A program made the translations under genes and the position numbers. A stretch of DNA of 64,000 nt from Prosopocoilus inquinatus (lineage: Eukaryota > Arthropoda > Insecta > Coleoptera > Lucanidae), in contig CM069876.1 in the NCBI GenBank assembly GCA_036172665.1, positions 44,733,001 to 44,797,000 on the forward strand, read 5' to 3'. How positions within the stretch are numbered: the stretch's first letter is position 1; each line of letters starts with the position of its first letter. This document shows positions 35,481 through 46,430 of the stretch, in pieces. The notes beneath the pieces are model-generated. The model was not told the DNA's origin and did not search any database. It saw only the letters and a list, made by a program, of their open reading frames with translations.

Positions 35481-35819
35481 CATCTATCGTGCAATTTGGG
35501 AATAATTTACGCGCGCTATGACATTTTTTTACTTCCTCTTTTTAACAAATTTATACAAATTATTATTATTTTCAAAAATAAAAGCAAGCAAACTGCGTAC
35601 GTATTTTTCACACAAAAAAAAACGAAAAATCAATGTATAATTGTCTTTTATTGAAACAAAAATCCTCCACCAATCCCACACCAAAACAAGGTGAAAGTAT
35701 AAGTATACTCTTACACTTAACCCCTTGCTAGAAGGAGAAAAAATATAACCGAAATATAAAGAAATTACAAAAAAATATAGTACGAAATGTGCAATACTTG
35801 TAGATAATACTGTGATGAT
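35481..35819. other. Non-coding spacer
   Basis: AT-rich; nothing recognised. Confidence 0.4.
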
Positions 35820-36020
35820 TTAACGATATTTGACGGGCCGGGCGCGTCATAGTCTCGAAGCTTCGCCAGACATCCGTCTGCTTCGCGCGACAGAGATTTC
35901 TAGGCGAAGAAACTTCGGTAGAAAGTCGGCCGCCGTTCGACTTGGAACGTTCGCCAAACCGAAAAGTCTCATAAACCAGTCGGGTTATAAACGCGAGCAC
36001 CCAAGAAATGAAAGAAAGTG
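35820..36020. other. GC-rich island of unknown nature
   Basis: About 190 bp with a clearly raised GC content (GACGGGCCGGGCGCGTC, GTCGGCCGCCGTTCGACTTG) inside AT-rich DNA. Short frames are open on both strands but match no protein I know. No splice acceptor was seen directly upstream on the + strand. Confidence 0.4.
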
Positions 36021-36269
36021 AGACGCATTAGAATTTACAACTGATCGCTCGGCTTATGTTTAAATAAATAAATTAGTTATTAAGTACGTCGAGTATTTTT
36101 AGTTTAAATAAATGAAAACGAAACGAAAATATTGCAACAAGTTGAAATTATATTCCGATAAGTAATTTTAATTGTAAATAAAATATGTAATGCGACATGA
36201 CCCTGAACTAACGGAGACTTGCACAATGCAAAACCGCGGACTTCCGTGTCGTGCGCAAAGATTAGATGA

Positions 36270-36530
36270 TGAGGGAAAAACCGTTCATCCTAACGAGTCA
36301 GATTCAGATAAAACGGGGAAAAGAGCCTTGATCCTAACGAATCAGATTAAGATAAGAGGGGGAGAGAAGCCTTGATCCTAACGAATCAGATTAAGATAAG
36401 ATTGGAGCCTTCATCCTAATGAATCAGATTCAGATAAAACGAGGAAAAGAACCTTGATCCTAACGAATCAGATTAAGTTAAGATGGGGAAAGCAGCCTTG
36501 ATCCTAAAGAATCAGATTAAGATACGATGT
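36270..36530. repeat. GATCCTAACGAATCAGATTA minisatellite
   Basis: About six copies of CCTTGATCCTAACGAATCAG followed by ATTAAGATAAGA and a purine tract, spaced irregularly by 33-50 bp. Confidence 0.8.
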
Positions 36531-36744
36531 TTTCTTCCTTTCAAAAGAAACGCGTCATAATGTCTCTTTAAATACTGGAACGCGCATTACGGACGGACAG
36601 TCGGTAGTAATAAAAGCCCTAAATAAAAAACTACCCTGGTGTAAGCGCCAAAGCCATGTAAGTTAATTTATTATTTATAATAAAATATATTTGTATTGTA
36701 TTTAAATCTGAGCATGCCCCTAAACCCAAAATCACTGTAGCAAT

Positions 36745-36812
36745 ATTATATTTTTTGAGTCGTTTCTCGCCATTATGTGTCATTAGATGTCTATAAGAAA
36801 ATTGTTTAGGCT
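36745..36812 (-). pseudogene. Terminal finger relic 3' of block I
   Basis: On the minus strand KPKQFSYRHLMTHNGEKRLK follows the stop of block I in a shifted frame. The same RHLMTH(N/T)xEK end is found 3' of J, L and N, so it is the ancestral last finger of the group. Confidence 0.7.
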
Positions 36813-37434
36813 TTACGGTATATTTTGCGACTTTATGTTATGGTGCATGTTTAAGTGTCGACGTAGACCTCTACGCTGTTTGCACCTGTAATCGCATTTG
36901 CTACACATAAACGGATTTTCACCGTTGTGCTGCGAAACGTGCGCTTTAAATCTGTGCAAACCTCTACAACTATAATCGCACTTGCTGCAACTGAAAGGTT
37001 TTTCGTTATTGTGGACCATTAAATGTCGTCGCATATTTCCACGCTGACTAGTCTTATAATCGCACTTGACACATTTAAACGGTTTTTCACCGGTGTGCAC
37101 TAAACCGTGATTTTTTAATTGTTGCGCGGTTCTGAATTTCAATTCACATATCTGACATCCGAAAGGCTTCTCATCGGTGTGTATCAACACATGTTTACGT
37201 AAATTTCCGCGAAAGTTGCACCTATAATCGCACTCGTTACACTTAAACGGTTTCTCACCGGTGTGTATGAAGAGGTGGTTCTTCAAAACACCCAGGTGCT
37301 TACATTTATAGCCGCAAATATCGCATTCGTGTCTCTTGTCTTGTTCCTTCGTTCCCGTTGATTCGCGGCGAGTCAAAACGACGACGCAACGCTTACGAAA
37401 AACATTCTCCAAGTCCTTCTGGGTAAAGCATCTC
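36813..37434 (-). CDS. C2H2 zinc-finger block I, terminal exon, 6 fingers
   Basis: The exon starts after acceptor TTTTTTGTTTCAG (AG at 37436-37435) and encodes 206 residues. The leader RCFTQKDLENVFRKRC, VVVLTRRES, contains no Met. Six fingers follow, beginning with HECDICGYKCKHLGVLKNH, with TGEKP/NNEKP linkers. The final finger ends in HX3HH and the protein stops at HNIKSQNIP, where a frameshift has cut off one further finger. Among the shortest blocks of the cluster. Confidence 0.87.
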
Positions 37435-37639
37435 CTGAAACAAAAAACTTACTGATGAAATTAAAAACGAAACGTGATCGGAAAATATTTAAAAAGAAAA
37501 CAAGCGTAAACTTAAAAATAAATCAACGCGACTCGTGAAAGATCAGTACTGATCGAACAAATTGACTCAATTAAATTAAATTAAAAATTAATCAATTTAG
37601 ATTTGAATCAAATTTCAGGACATAAATAACTTATAAAAT

Positions 37640-38690
37640 GTGCCGCAAATATTTGCGAAATTAAAAAAAAAATATAAATTTCGAAAACTTAAGACAAAAA
37701 ACTGCCAAAAATGTAAAAAAAAAATTGGAGAAATTAGTTTCAAGGCCGACCGAACACACGAAGAAATGTAAAAAAATTGGAAAAAAATTAAAGAAATTGC
37801 CGAAAAACAGAGGAATTTTAAAAAATATAAATTTGGAAAAATTAAAACAAAAAAAAATAAAAACAAAAACTGTCAAAAATGTTAAAACATTTTAAGAATG
37901 TAGTTGCAAGGCCAATCCGATACAGGAAATGTCTAAAAATTTGAAAAAAAAAATGAAAGAGACTGCCAAAAAGCGACACGGGAAGAATTGTCAAAAAATT
38001 AAAGAAATTGCCTAACCACAGAGGAATTTAAAAAATTATAAATTTCGAAAAATTAAAACAAAAAAAATAAAAAAAATTTGAAGAAAGTAGTTTCAAGGTC
38101 AACCCGATACAGGAAGAAAGGTCTAAAAATTTGAAAATTTTTTTCTAGAAATTGCTGAAAAACGTCAAAAACAGAGGAATAAAAAAATTATAAATTTCGA
38201 AAAATTAAAACAAAAAAAAACTGTCAAAAATGTTAAAAAACTTGAAGAAAGTAGTCTCAAGGTCAACCCGATACAGGAAGAAATGTCAAGAAATTTGAAA
38301 ATTTTTTTTTAGAAATTGCTGAAAACGTGAAAAACAGAGAAATTAAAAAATTATAAATTTCGAAAAATTAAAACAGAAATTAAAACTGCCAAAAATGTAA
38401 AAAGAAAATTGAAGCAGTTTCAAGGCTAAACCGACACAGGAAGAAATGTCTAAAAATTTGAAAGAAATTAGACACAAAACACAAAAAAAAAAACGTAAAA
38501 AGCAGGAATGTCTAAGATTATAAATTTCGAAAAATGAAAACAAAAAAAAATAAAAACTACTAAAAATTCTAAAAAAATTGAAGAAAATAGTTGCCAACCC
38601 GACACAGGAAGAAATGTCTAAAAATTTGAAAAAAAATTAGAGATATTGCCAGAAAATGTGAAAAACAGAGAAATTTGAAAAGAATATAAC
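37640..38690. repeat. ~170-bp degenerate tandem array
   Basis: Units contain CAAGGCCAACCCGACACAGG or variants (near 37742, 37910, 38096, 38260, 38423 and 38590), then GAAATGTCTAAAAATTTGAA, AAATTATAAATTTCGAAAAA and ACTGCCAAAAATGT. Strongly A-rich on the + strand. Confidence 0.8.
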
Positions 38691-38949
38691 TTACCAATAA
38701 TGGAAACAAAAACCGGACACCTAGGATTCGAATTCCTTTGTTTTTTCGTTAACAGTACAATTTTTATTTTTAATTATTTATTATTATCATTTTCTTTTTA
38801 CTAGATTTCTCGTTTTTTTTTAAAGATTTTTGAAGTCTCTTTTAAGTTTTGTTAATAAAATAGAATGAAAATAGAAATTTTAACTCGAAAACAAAAAAAA
38901 ATTAAATTAAAATGCAGCCAGTTAAAAATTAAAAAAAAAAAAAACGCTA
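38691..38949. other. Non-coding spacer
   Basis: AT-rich; nothing recognised. Confidence 0.35.
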
Positions 38950-39780
38950 TGGGATTCGAAGGGTAGGTCCGGAAGGCCTATAATGAGTCGCCAAATCCGG
39001 TACAATAGAGGGCACCACTTAAAATAATTTACAAATTGTGCGCCAGAAATAATTGATGTAGCTGCTAATTAAATTTATTTGTCACTGTTTCTTCCATTTC
39101 TCTTAAATTCTCATCTCTTTGTGACATAAAGGTGAACAGTTGATGCTTGACTCCACCTTACGCTTACCTTGCATCGTTTTAACCCCTCCCCCCCCCCTCC
39201 TGCTACTTACTTTTTGTTCTTAACTATACAGCAGCTGATTACGACATTCCAGAACTTACCTGTGATGGCCAAAAAATTCTTCGACCACGACCATCTCCTC
39301 TGAGCTGGGCGCCTAGTTCAGTGGAAGTGGTCGTGGATGAAACTAAAACGAAATAAACTCAAGAAATTATTGGCAGTATAGTGTTAGTATTTGTGACTTG
39401 TCCAATGTATGTATTTATACTGTTCTCTGGACCATTACTAAAGTTGAAGGTAAAACCAAGAAACTGGACAAATAAAAGCAAGTACACTTTTTCAGAACTT
39501 CTTGATAAATTTTGACACAATCAAAAAAAGAAATTGATTGATACAATACACGAACCTAAATAATTTCAAAATCCACGACTACCGTAGACCACAATAACTT
39601 TTGATGTTTAAAATTCAAAGTTTAACTCTGACTTTCATCCATGACCATCTCCACTGAGCTAGGCAATATAACTCACAATCAGTGGAGATGGTCGTGGGCG
39701 AAAGTCGAGTTAGCGAGTAGCAAAATCCGTTACAGAGTAGAGGGCGTCGTCGCCTGGCGCAAAATGATTTAATCAAACAA
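38950..39780. repeat. Paired hairpin-bearing repeat
   Basis: Two hairpins share the stem CCACGACCATCTCC or close variants: about 39278-39340 (CGACCACGACCATCTCC with GGAAGTGGTCGTGG) and about 39640-39700 (TGACCATCTCCACTGA with TCAGTGGAGATGGTCG). They are flanked by related sequences CAAATCCGGTACAATAGAGG (38994) and AAAATCCGTTACAGAGTAGA (39721). These look like two copies or halves of one element. Confidence 0.6.
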
Positions 39781-40194
39781 AACGTACTCATTCACTCATA
39801 GTCGTCATTTATTTATTGTAATTAATTCAGTTGCTCATAAATATGTAATACATGTTGGATATTTAATTAAAAATGAATAGTGAACATTTAAACAAATGAA
39901 AACAGTGAAACAAGTCTTGTTGAAAGGAATGTCCCGCGTCTCTAAAGCCCACTTCCCACGTGCGCAAGACAAAGAGAAAGATTTAACCTTGCTTATAGCT
40001 TCAAGGTCACCACTTCACAGTAGTAATAAACAATTGCGCCGTTTTCTATTACGCGCGTGCGCACTGTTTGCATTTTGATCAGCTGTTGGAATTTTAGACG
40101 CAATTGCAGAAAACAGCTCCCAACCTATTTTTTTTTTTTGCCTTGCAACGACGATTCCTGGGAATTTGTTGGTAATAATAAAAAAAGAACTGAC

Positions 40195-40470
40195 ACGTGC
40201 GACGGCGTAACCGCAATTTGATTCGTGCTGTGCCTTGGTCTTACATGTGTGGCAGACAGTGTTGCCAATGGTTTTCATAATGAAAAGTCAGAACACTTAG
40301 GCCAAAAAATCTTCTAAAAGCAAACGGAAACGAATGCAAAAATAATAGCAACAAAAATCGTAACGCCAATCTGATTCGTCCTCTGCCTTGAACTTGCGTG
40401 TGTTGCAGACAGTGTTGCCAATAGATTGCAATGAAAAGTCCGAAAATTTAATTTAAACAAAATAATTAAG
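40195..40470. repeat. Tandem ~165-bp duplication
   Basis: GTAACCGCAATTTGATTCGT near 40207 and GTAACGCCAATCTGATTCGT near 40361 each lead to TGTGTNGCAGACAGTGTTGC and AATGAAAAGTC. Non-coding. Confidence 0.65.
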
Positions 40471-40814
40471 AGCGAACAAAAACGAGTGCAGGAATAATTA
40501 TATCAAAAATCGCAGAAATGTACAAAAAATTCTCTAATAGGCTTCTACTTCTTCTTCTTCTTTTTTGCAGCGCCATCTATCGTCCGATTTGGGAACAATT
40601 TACTCGTGAAATTAATTTTTTTGTCACTTCCTTTTTTTTTTATTAAAAATTATTATTATTTTGATATGAAAAGTACATGTACGCAGTTTATCAAAAAAAT
40701 AAATGAATTCCACGTACATGTGAACTTCAAAATTTTCAAATGATCGGTTAAAATAAGGGAATAAACAGCGCCATCTGATGAAGGCTAGACGAATCACATC
40801 CAAACAATTAATTT

Positions 40815-40871
40815 TCTCTTAATTGCCAAATTTATAATCGAAAACGTAATCTTCTTTTGAGTTTCTCGCTG
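40815..40871 (-). pseudogene. Terminal finger relic 3' of block J
   Basis: In another frame, overlapping the tail of J, the minus strand reads DDSIANPNKFRRHLMTH then NSEKLKRR. It corresponds to the last-finger relics after I, L and N. J itself reads through in the wrong frame and stops. Confidence 0.65.
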
Positions 40872-42096
40872 TTATGTGTCATTAGATGTCTGCGAAACTT
40901 GTTGGGATTTGCAATACTGTCGTCGGACAGGTTGCGACTTGTCACCATGGTGTATGAATAAGTGTCGAAGTAAACTTCTACGCTGTTTGGCCCTGTAATT
41001 ACATTCGCTACACTTGAACGGTTTTCCACCGGTGTGCACCAAGATGTGCTCATTTAATCTCTGTGAAGATCTACAAGTATAACCGCATCTGTTACACGTG
41101 AAAGGCTTCTCATCATTGTGGATCTTCATGTGTATGCGTAAATTTCCACGCAGTCTAGACCTGTAATCGCACTTGTCACACTTAAACGGTTTCTCACCGG
41201 TGTGCAGCAAAACGTGCGATTTCAACGTATCGGAAGTCCTACATTTAAAGTCGCACGTGCCACACGCGAAAGGATTTTCGTTATTGTGAAGCATTAAGTG
41301 CTGACGTAACCTTTCGCGCACCCTACCCGTGTAGTCGCACATGCTACACTTAAACGGCTTTTCGCCGGTGTGCAGCAAGAGGTGGTTTTTCAAACTCTGC
41401 GAAGTCCTACATCTATAATCGCACGTGTCACACGCGAAAGGCTTTTCGTTATTGTGGATCATCAAGTGTTCGTTTAAGCGCGAGCGCACCGTACACTTGT
41501 AGTCGCACTGGCTACACTTGAACGGCTTCTCACCGGTGTGCCTCAGAACGTGCGTTTTTAAATGCGACGTGCTTCTACACTGATATTCGCAGACGTTACA
41601 CTTGAAAGGCCGTTCGTTATCGTGCGTCTTCAAGTGTTGGCTTAGACTTTCGCGCAGTCTGTACTTGCGGCCGCACTTGCTGCACTTAAACGGCTTCTCG
41701 CCGGTGTGCACTAGAACGTGGCTCTTTAAGTTGCCCGCGGTTCTGAATTTCGCCTCACATATCTTACACGCGAAAGGCCTCTCGTCGGTGTGCGTCAGCG
41801 CATGTTTACGTAGGTTTCCGCGAAAGCGGGTCCTGAAATCGCACTCGTCGCACTTGAACGGTTTCTCGCCGGTGTGTCCCAAAATGTGGATCTTCAAAAC
41901 CCCCCGGCTTCCACATTTGTAACCGCAAGCGGTGCATTCGAAAGGTTTCTCGCCGGTACGTTTCCGCTTACATCCGCCTAAACGTCTGTTGTTGTTGTTG
42001 CGATGTTGGTTTTTTTCGGTTGAGTCACAGCCGTTCAAAATGACGACGCAACGTTTACGGAAAATTTCCTCCAGGTTGGTCTGGGTGAAGGGTCGC
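40872..42096 (-). CDS. C2H2 zinc-finger block J, terminal exon, 12 fingers
   Basis: The exon starts after acceptor ACTTTTGTTTCAG (AG at 42098-42097) and gives 407 residues. The leader RPFTQTNLEEIFRKRC, VVILNGCDSTEKNQ, ends in an asparagine run (HRNNNNRR) and a basic stretch. No ATG precedes the first finger. Twelve regular C2H2 fingers with TGEKP or NNEKP linkers alternate in type and end with FKCSECNYRAKQRRSLLRH. The C-terminal 20 residues (GDKSQPVRRQYCKSQQ...) are the out-of-frame translation of an eroded thirteenth finger. One of the most intact arrays here; likely nuclear and DNA-binding. Confidence 0.9.
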
Positions 42097-42523
42097 CTGA
42101 AACAAAAGTTAATGATAAAGTCAAGTAAAGAAAAACAAGAACAAAAACAAAATATTATGCGGGGTAGCCATCTTTATGAAAGTTTGCAGCCAAAATTTTC
42201 TTTTTTTTTTTTTTTTTTAAAGAATGGTCCCCATATAATTTTGGGAACCTTTACAAGTTTGGATGCTTCAGAGTGTCTGACGAATATTGTAACGGGCCGT
42301 TTAAAAAAAAAATTAATTCGCGTAAGCCATGATTTTGATGAAGGTTGTTGGCAATGCTGATTTTTTTGATTTAAATCATTAAATCAACCGATCCTCATGT
42401 AATTCAAATTTAATTAATTAAGGCCTGGTACATTCATTAGAAGCAAAAGCTTACCTTAACTGTTAGTTAAATAAAAGTTATGGCTTACCTGCTCTAATTA
42501 AAAATATTAAAAATTACCCGTTA
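42097..42523. other. Spacer upstream of block J
   Basis: No 5' exon recognised; long T-run at about 42200-42220. Confidence 0.4.
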
Positions 42524-43540
42524 TACAGTGTGTCCAAGATAACATTCCTAGCATGGGGATCTCCGTTATTGTAAGAGATACAGGTTGGGTTAAATGGGAT
42601 GAATTATAGAGAATCTACAGGGTAACTAAACTAAGCCATAAAATTTCAAAAATTTCCCATACTTTCGGAATCACACCAAAAAGATTAAAATTTGACAAAT
42701 TTAATTTTTTATCATAACTTTTTTATTTGAACAGATAGAAAAAAAAATTAAACAGATTATTTAAACGTCCTTTCAATTGAAATTTAATGGTGTTGTTAGA
42801 ATTTCTCCAGCTCGTACCGTTTCTGAGTAATGGGTACCAACTTCATTCTTTCTTATTGTGCGTGAAGTAGGCTATGACATATTTAAATTCGCCTTTTCTT
42901 CTACTTTTCACTGATATAGCATTTGTAATAATTATTTTCCGAAAAAGTATTAAAAAAACGCGAAAACAAAATTTTGCCTTAAATCACGGCAGTAGGCTAT
43001 GAAAAAATAACGTAAAAAATGTATGATATGTAAAAAAATAGTAACTGTGATTAATTTGACTGATAGAAATCAAATTTTGTTTTTTACGTTATTTTTTCAT
43101 AGCCTACCGCCGTGATATACATAAAGAAAAAAATGGTTGTCGCGTTTTTTAATACTTTTTCTGGAAATAATGAAGAAAATGCGAAGTTTAAATATTTCAT
43201 GGCCCATAAGAAAAAATGAAGTTGCTATCCTATACTCAGAAACGGTATGAGCTGGAAAAATTCTAATAGCACCATTAAATTACAACTGAAAGGTCGTTTA
43301 AATAATCTCTGCACAATTTTTTTCTATCTGTTCAAATAAAAAAGTTATGACAAAAAATTAAACTTGTCAAATTTTATTTATTTTTTGATATAATTCCGAA
43401 AGTATTGAAAATTTTTGAAATTTTATGGATTAGTTTAGTTACCCCATTGATTCTCTATAATTCCTCTCATTGAACCGAATCTGTATCTCTTATAACAACG
43501 GAGATCCCCATGCTGGGAATGTTATCTTGGACACACTGTA
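42524..43540. mobile_element. 1.0-kb foldback element, TACAGTGTGTCC ends
   Basis: TACAGTGTGTCCAAGATAAC at the left is mirrored by GTTATCTTGGACACACTGTA at the right. The arms extend nearly to the centre near 43035 (shared TAGCCTACYGCCGTGAT). The TA at each end could be a target duplication. It has no open frame for a transposase, so it is a non-autonomous foldback. Confidence 0.88.
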
Positions 43541-43665
43541 CACAGCAGACTTTAAAAAAAAAACACAACAAACAAAAAAGCGTGAAGTAAATACATTTTT
43601 ATTTACATCGCAGTTTAAGCTCTTCGATCTCTTGGGCGTTTCTTAGACATTTGTGAAGTGAAATA
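43541..43665. other. Spacer between foldback elements
   Basis: A short unique stretch; nothing recognised. Confidence 0.35.
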
Positions 43666-44369
43666 TACAGGGTGTTCCACTTAAGGCGGATTCTTTCATA
43701 CCTCTCTAGTTATTAATTTTACGAAAAAGTGTTTCAAATGAAAGTTTCACAGGATCATGTGGAGCGTATTTTAAAATTAGTTTTACATGTACAGTGTGTT
43801 CCGTTTAGCCTGGACGTTAGGTCACTTCGTTATTTTAAATGGAACACCCTAAATATTTTTACATTTTTAGATTCCGGATCGAATTTTAATGTGATCTTGT
43901 GTACCATATACAGGGTCTAATCTGAACCGTTTTCGCGTTATTCAACTTTTTAAAAAAATCATCGCTCTTGCAGTACCTCAAACAAATGCAAATATCTTCC
44001 GAACAAATGACGTTAGGGACTTGTGTTTTTTTGCAAAAGTTTCGCCTTGAAACGCTTTTTAAGTTACACTCTAAAGAAAAAATTCTAGCAACATAAATTA
44101 AAAAAAAAAAAATTATAACTTGAGAATATTCAAACTACGATAACTATTTTTTTTTCTAAATGGAATGCCATATCACTTTTATCATTATTAGATCATTAAA
44201 ATAACGAAGTGACCTAAACGTCCAGGCTAAACGGAACACTCTGTAGACGTCAAACTAATTTTAAAATATGCTCCACATGATCCTGTAAAACTTTCATTTG
44301 AAACATTTTTTCAAAAAATTAATAACTAGAGAGGTATGAAAGAATCCGACTTAAGTGGGACACCCTGTA
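43666..44369. mobile_element. Nested foldback element, TACAGGGTGTTCC ends
   Basis: The outer ends are TACAGGGTGTTCCACTTAAG (43666) and CTTAAGTGGGACACCCTGTA (44350-44369). A second set of inverted ends, TACAGTGTGTTCCGTTTAGC (43790) and GCTAAACGGAACACTCTGTA (44226-44245), lies inside, so one foldback seems to sit within another of the same style. No transposase. Confidence 0.85.
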
Positions 44370-44860
44370 TATTTTTTGATACTCAATTAGGAGTGTTTAG
44401 CACGTATCCCTTCACGTTGTTTCGGTGTTCGGTCAGATATATTAAACAAGATCTTAATTTGTATCTATAACTTTATTAGAATGTGTATTTGAATCTAATT
44501 AATTGTACATCTGCCAATTAAATTAATCATGTGTAATACACGTTTGATATCACTTAATTAAATCGAATTGAAAAAAAAACTCAGGACAAAGTATGTCCAT
44601 TACTAAAAAAAAACATCAAAGCATGACTTGAACTTCGAACAAACTTATTCATGCTAAATATTTAACTGTAGAGTACAATAAAATTTTAATGGAAAAGACT
44701 CAAATCAAGATAAATTTAAAGTTAACAATCCAAAGCCTTAAGTGTAACAAGTATGGTAGTTAATATATCTCACACATACATACAAGTAAAAAGACGTAAT
44801 AAGACCTTGAACCTGTTTAGTTGAAATTGATCATGCAATTCAATTTAGGAGAGTTACTTA
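44370..44860. other. Non-coding 3' flank of block K
   Basis: AT-rich. ACTCAGGACAAAGTATG and CAAACTTATTCATGCTAAAT resemble sequences near 58660 and 59432, so this flank is probably also part of the duplicated cassette of M/N. Confidence 0.4.
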
Positions 44861-45169
44861 TAAAAATTCTCCTGTAATCATTTGCTGCACTTAAACGGCA
44901 CCATCGGTGTGTCTCAAAATGTGTTTTTTCAAATTCTGTGAAGCTCTACATCTATAGTTGCATTTGTTACATTTAAAAGGCTTTTCGTTATTGTGGATCA
45001 ATAAGTGTTGACGCAAATGTGCACGGTGTGTGGCCTTGTAATCGCATTTGCTGCACTCAAACGGCTTTTCGCCTGTGTGCGTCAACGTATGTGATTTTAA
45101 ATTCTGTGAAGTTCTACAACTATAATCACATGTGTCACACTTGAAAGGCTTTTCATTACTGTGTATCAT
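44861..45169 (-). pseudogene. Detached 3' fingers of block K
   Basis: After the in-frame TAA of block K the same frame stays open for 92 residues with three perfect fingers, including DYSCRTSQNLKSHTLTH and YKATHRAHLRQHLLIH. It then breaks at HTDGAV: two small deletions relative to the expected TGEKPFKCSKCDYR (in GGTGAAAAGCCG and in TGCGATTAC) destroy the last finger. The three fingers are most like fingers 9-11 of block M. Confidence 0.85.
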
Positions 45170-46430
45170 TTAGTGTTGACGTAAACTTTCACTGTGTGCA
45201 CACTTGTAGTCGCACTTGGTACACTTGAACGGCTTTTCACCGGTGTGTCTCAAACGGTGTCTTTTCAAACACTGTGAAGTTCTACAACTATAATCACATG
45301 TGTCACATTTGAAAGGCTTTTCATTACTGTGGATCTTTAAATGTTTACGTAAATTTCCACTGTGTACAGACTTGTAGTCGCACTTGCTACACTTGAACGG
45401 CTTTTCGCCGGAGTGCCTCAAAGTGTGTGTTTTCAAACCCTGTGAAGTTCTACTACTATAATCACATGTGTCACATTTGAAAGGCTTTTCATTACTGTGG
45501 ATCAGTAAGTGTTGACGTAAACTTTCACTGTGTCCACACTTGTAGTCGCACTTGGTACACTTGAACGGCTTGTCGCCGGTGTGTCTCAAACTGTGTGTTT
45601 TCAAACCCTGTGAAGTTCTGCAACTATAATCACATGCGTCACATTTGAAAGGCTTTTCATTACTGTGGATCATTAAGTGTTGACGTAAACTTTCCCTGTG
45701 TGCACACTTGTAGTCGCACTTGGTGCACTTGAGCGGCTTTTCACCGGTGTGTCTCAAACGGTGTGTTTTCAAATCCCGTGAAGTTCTACAACTATAATCA
45801 CATGTGTCACATTTGAAAGGCTTTTCATTACTGTGGATCAGTAAGTGTTGACGTAAACTTTCACTGTGTGCACACTTGTAGTCGCACTTGGTACACTTGA
45901 ACGGCTTGTCGCCGGTGTGTCTCAAACTGTGTGTTTTCAAACCCTGTGAAGTTCTGCAACTATAATCACATGCGTCACATTTGAAAGGCTTTTCATTACT
46001 GTGGATCATTAAGTGTTGACGTAAACTTTCCCTGTGTGCACACTTGTAGTCGCACTTGGTGCACTTGAGCGGCTTTTCACCGGTGTGTCTCAAACGGTGT
46101 GTTTTCAAATCCCGTGAAGTTCTACAACTATAATCACATGTGTCACATTTGAAAGGCTTTTCATTATTGTGGATCATTAAGTGTTGACGTAAAGTTCCAC
46201 TGTATGCACACTTGTAGTCGCACTTGGTACACTTCAACGGCTTTTCGCCGGTGTGTACGAAACGGTGGATTCTTAAAACTCCCGCGTGTCTAGATTTAAA
46301 ATCGCATACGTTACATTTGAAAGGTTTCTCGACAATATGTTTCTTTTTCTCGATTGATTCACTGCGAGTCAAGACGACGACGCAACGTTTACGAAAAACA
46401 TTCTCCAGGTCCTTTTGTGTAAAACGTCTC
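45170..46430 (-). CDS. C2H2 zinc-finger block K, 13 fingers, cut by a nonsense codon
   Basis: The exon starts after acceptor CTCTTGTTTCAG (AG at 46432-46431) and encodes 419 residues: the leader RRFTQKDLENVFRKRC, VVVLTRSESIEKKKH, then 13 complete fingers and part of a fourteenth. It ends SESLRQH-stop. In the parallel fingers the next codon is TTA (RQHLMIH); here it is TAA. Fingers 3-6 and 7-10 are almost identical (336-bp tandem repeat). No ATG precedes the fingers. The product, if made, lacks the last His of finger 14. It may be a young pseudogene or a shortened functional allele. Confidence 0.85.
45482..46153. repeat. 336-bp tandem duplication inside block K
   Basis: Two adjacent 336-bp units (45482-45817 and 45818-46153) each encode four fingers. 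They are almost base-identical; one visible difference is TGTGTCCACAC against TGTGTGCACAC, giving Gly for Ala in one finger (CGHSES or CAHSES). Confidence 0.9.

Noticed and set aside
45170..45172. Selenocysteine or programmed recoding at the block K stop
   Set aside because: The codon is TAA, not TGA, and parallel repeats show TTA, so a point mutation is the simpler reading.
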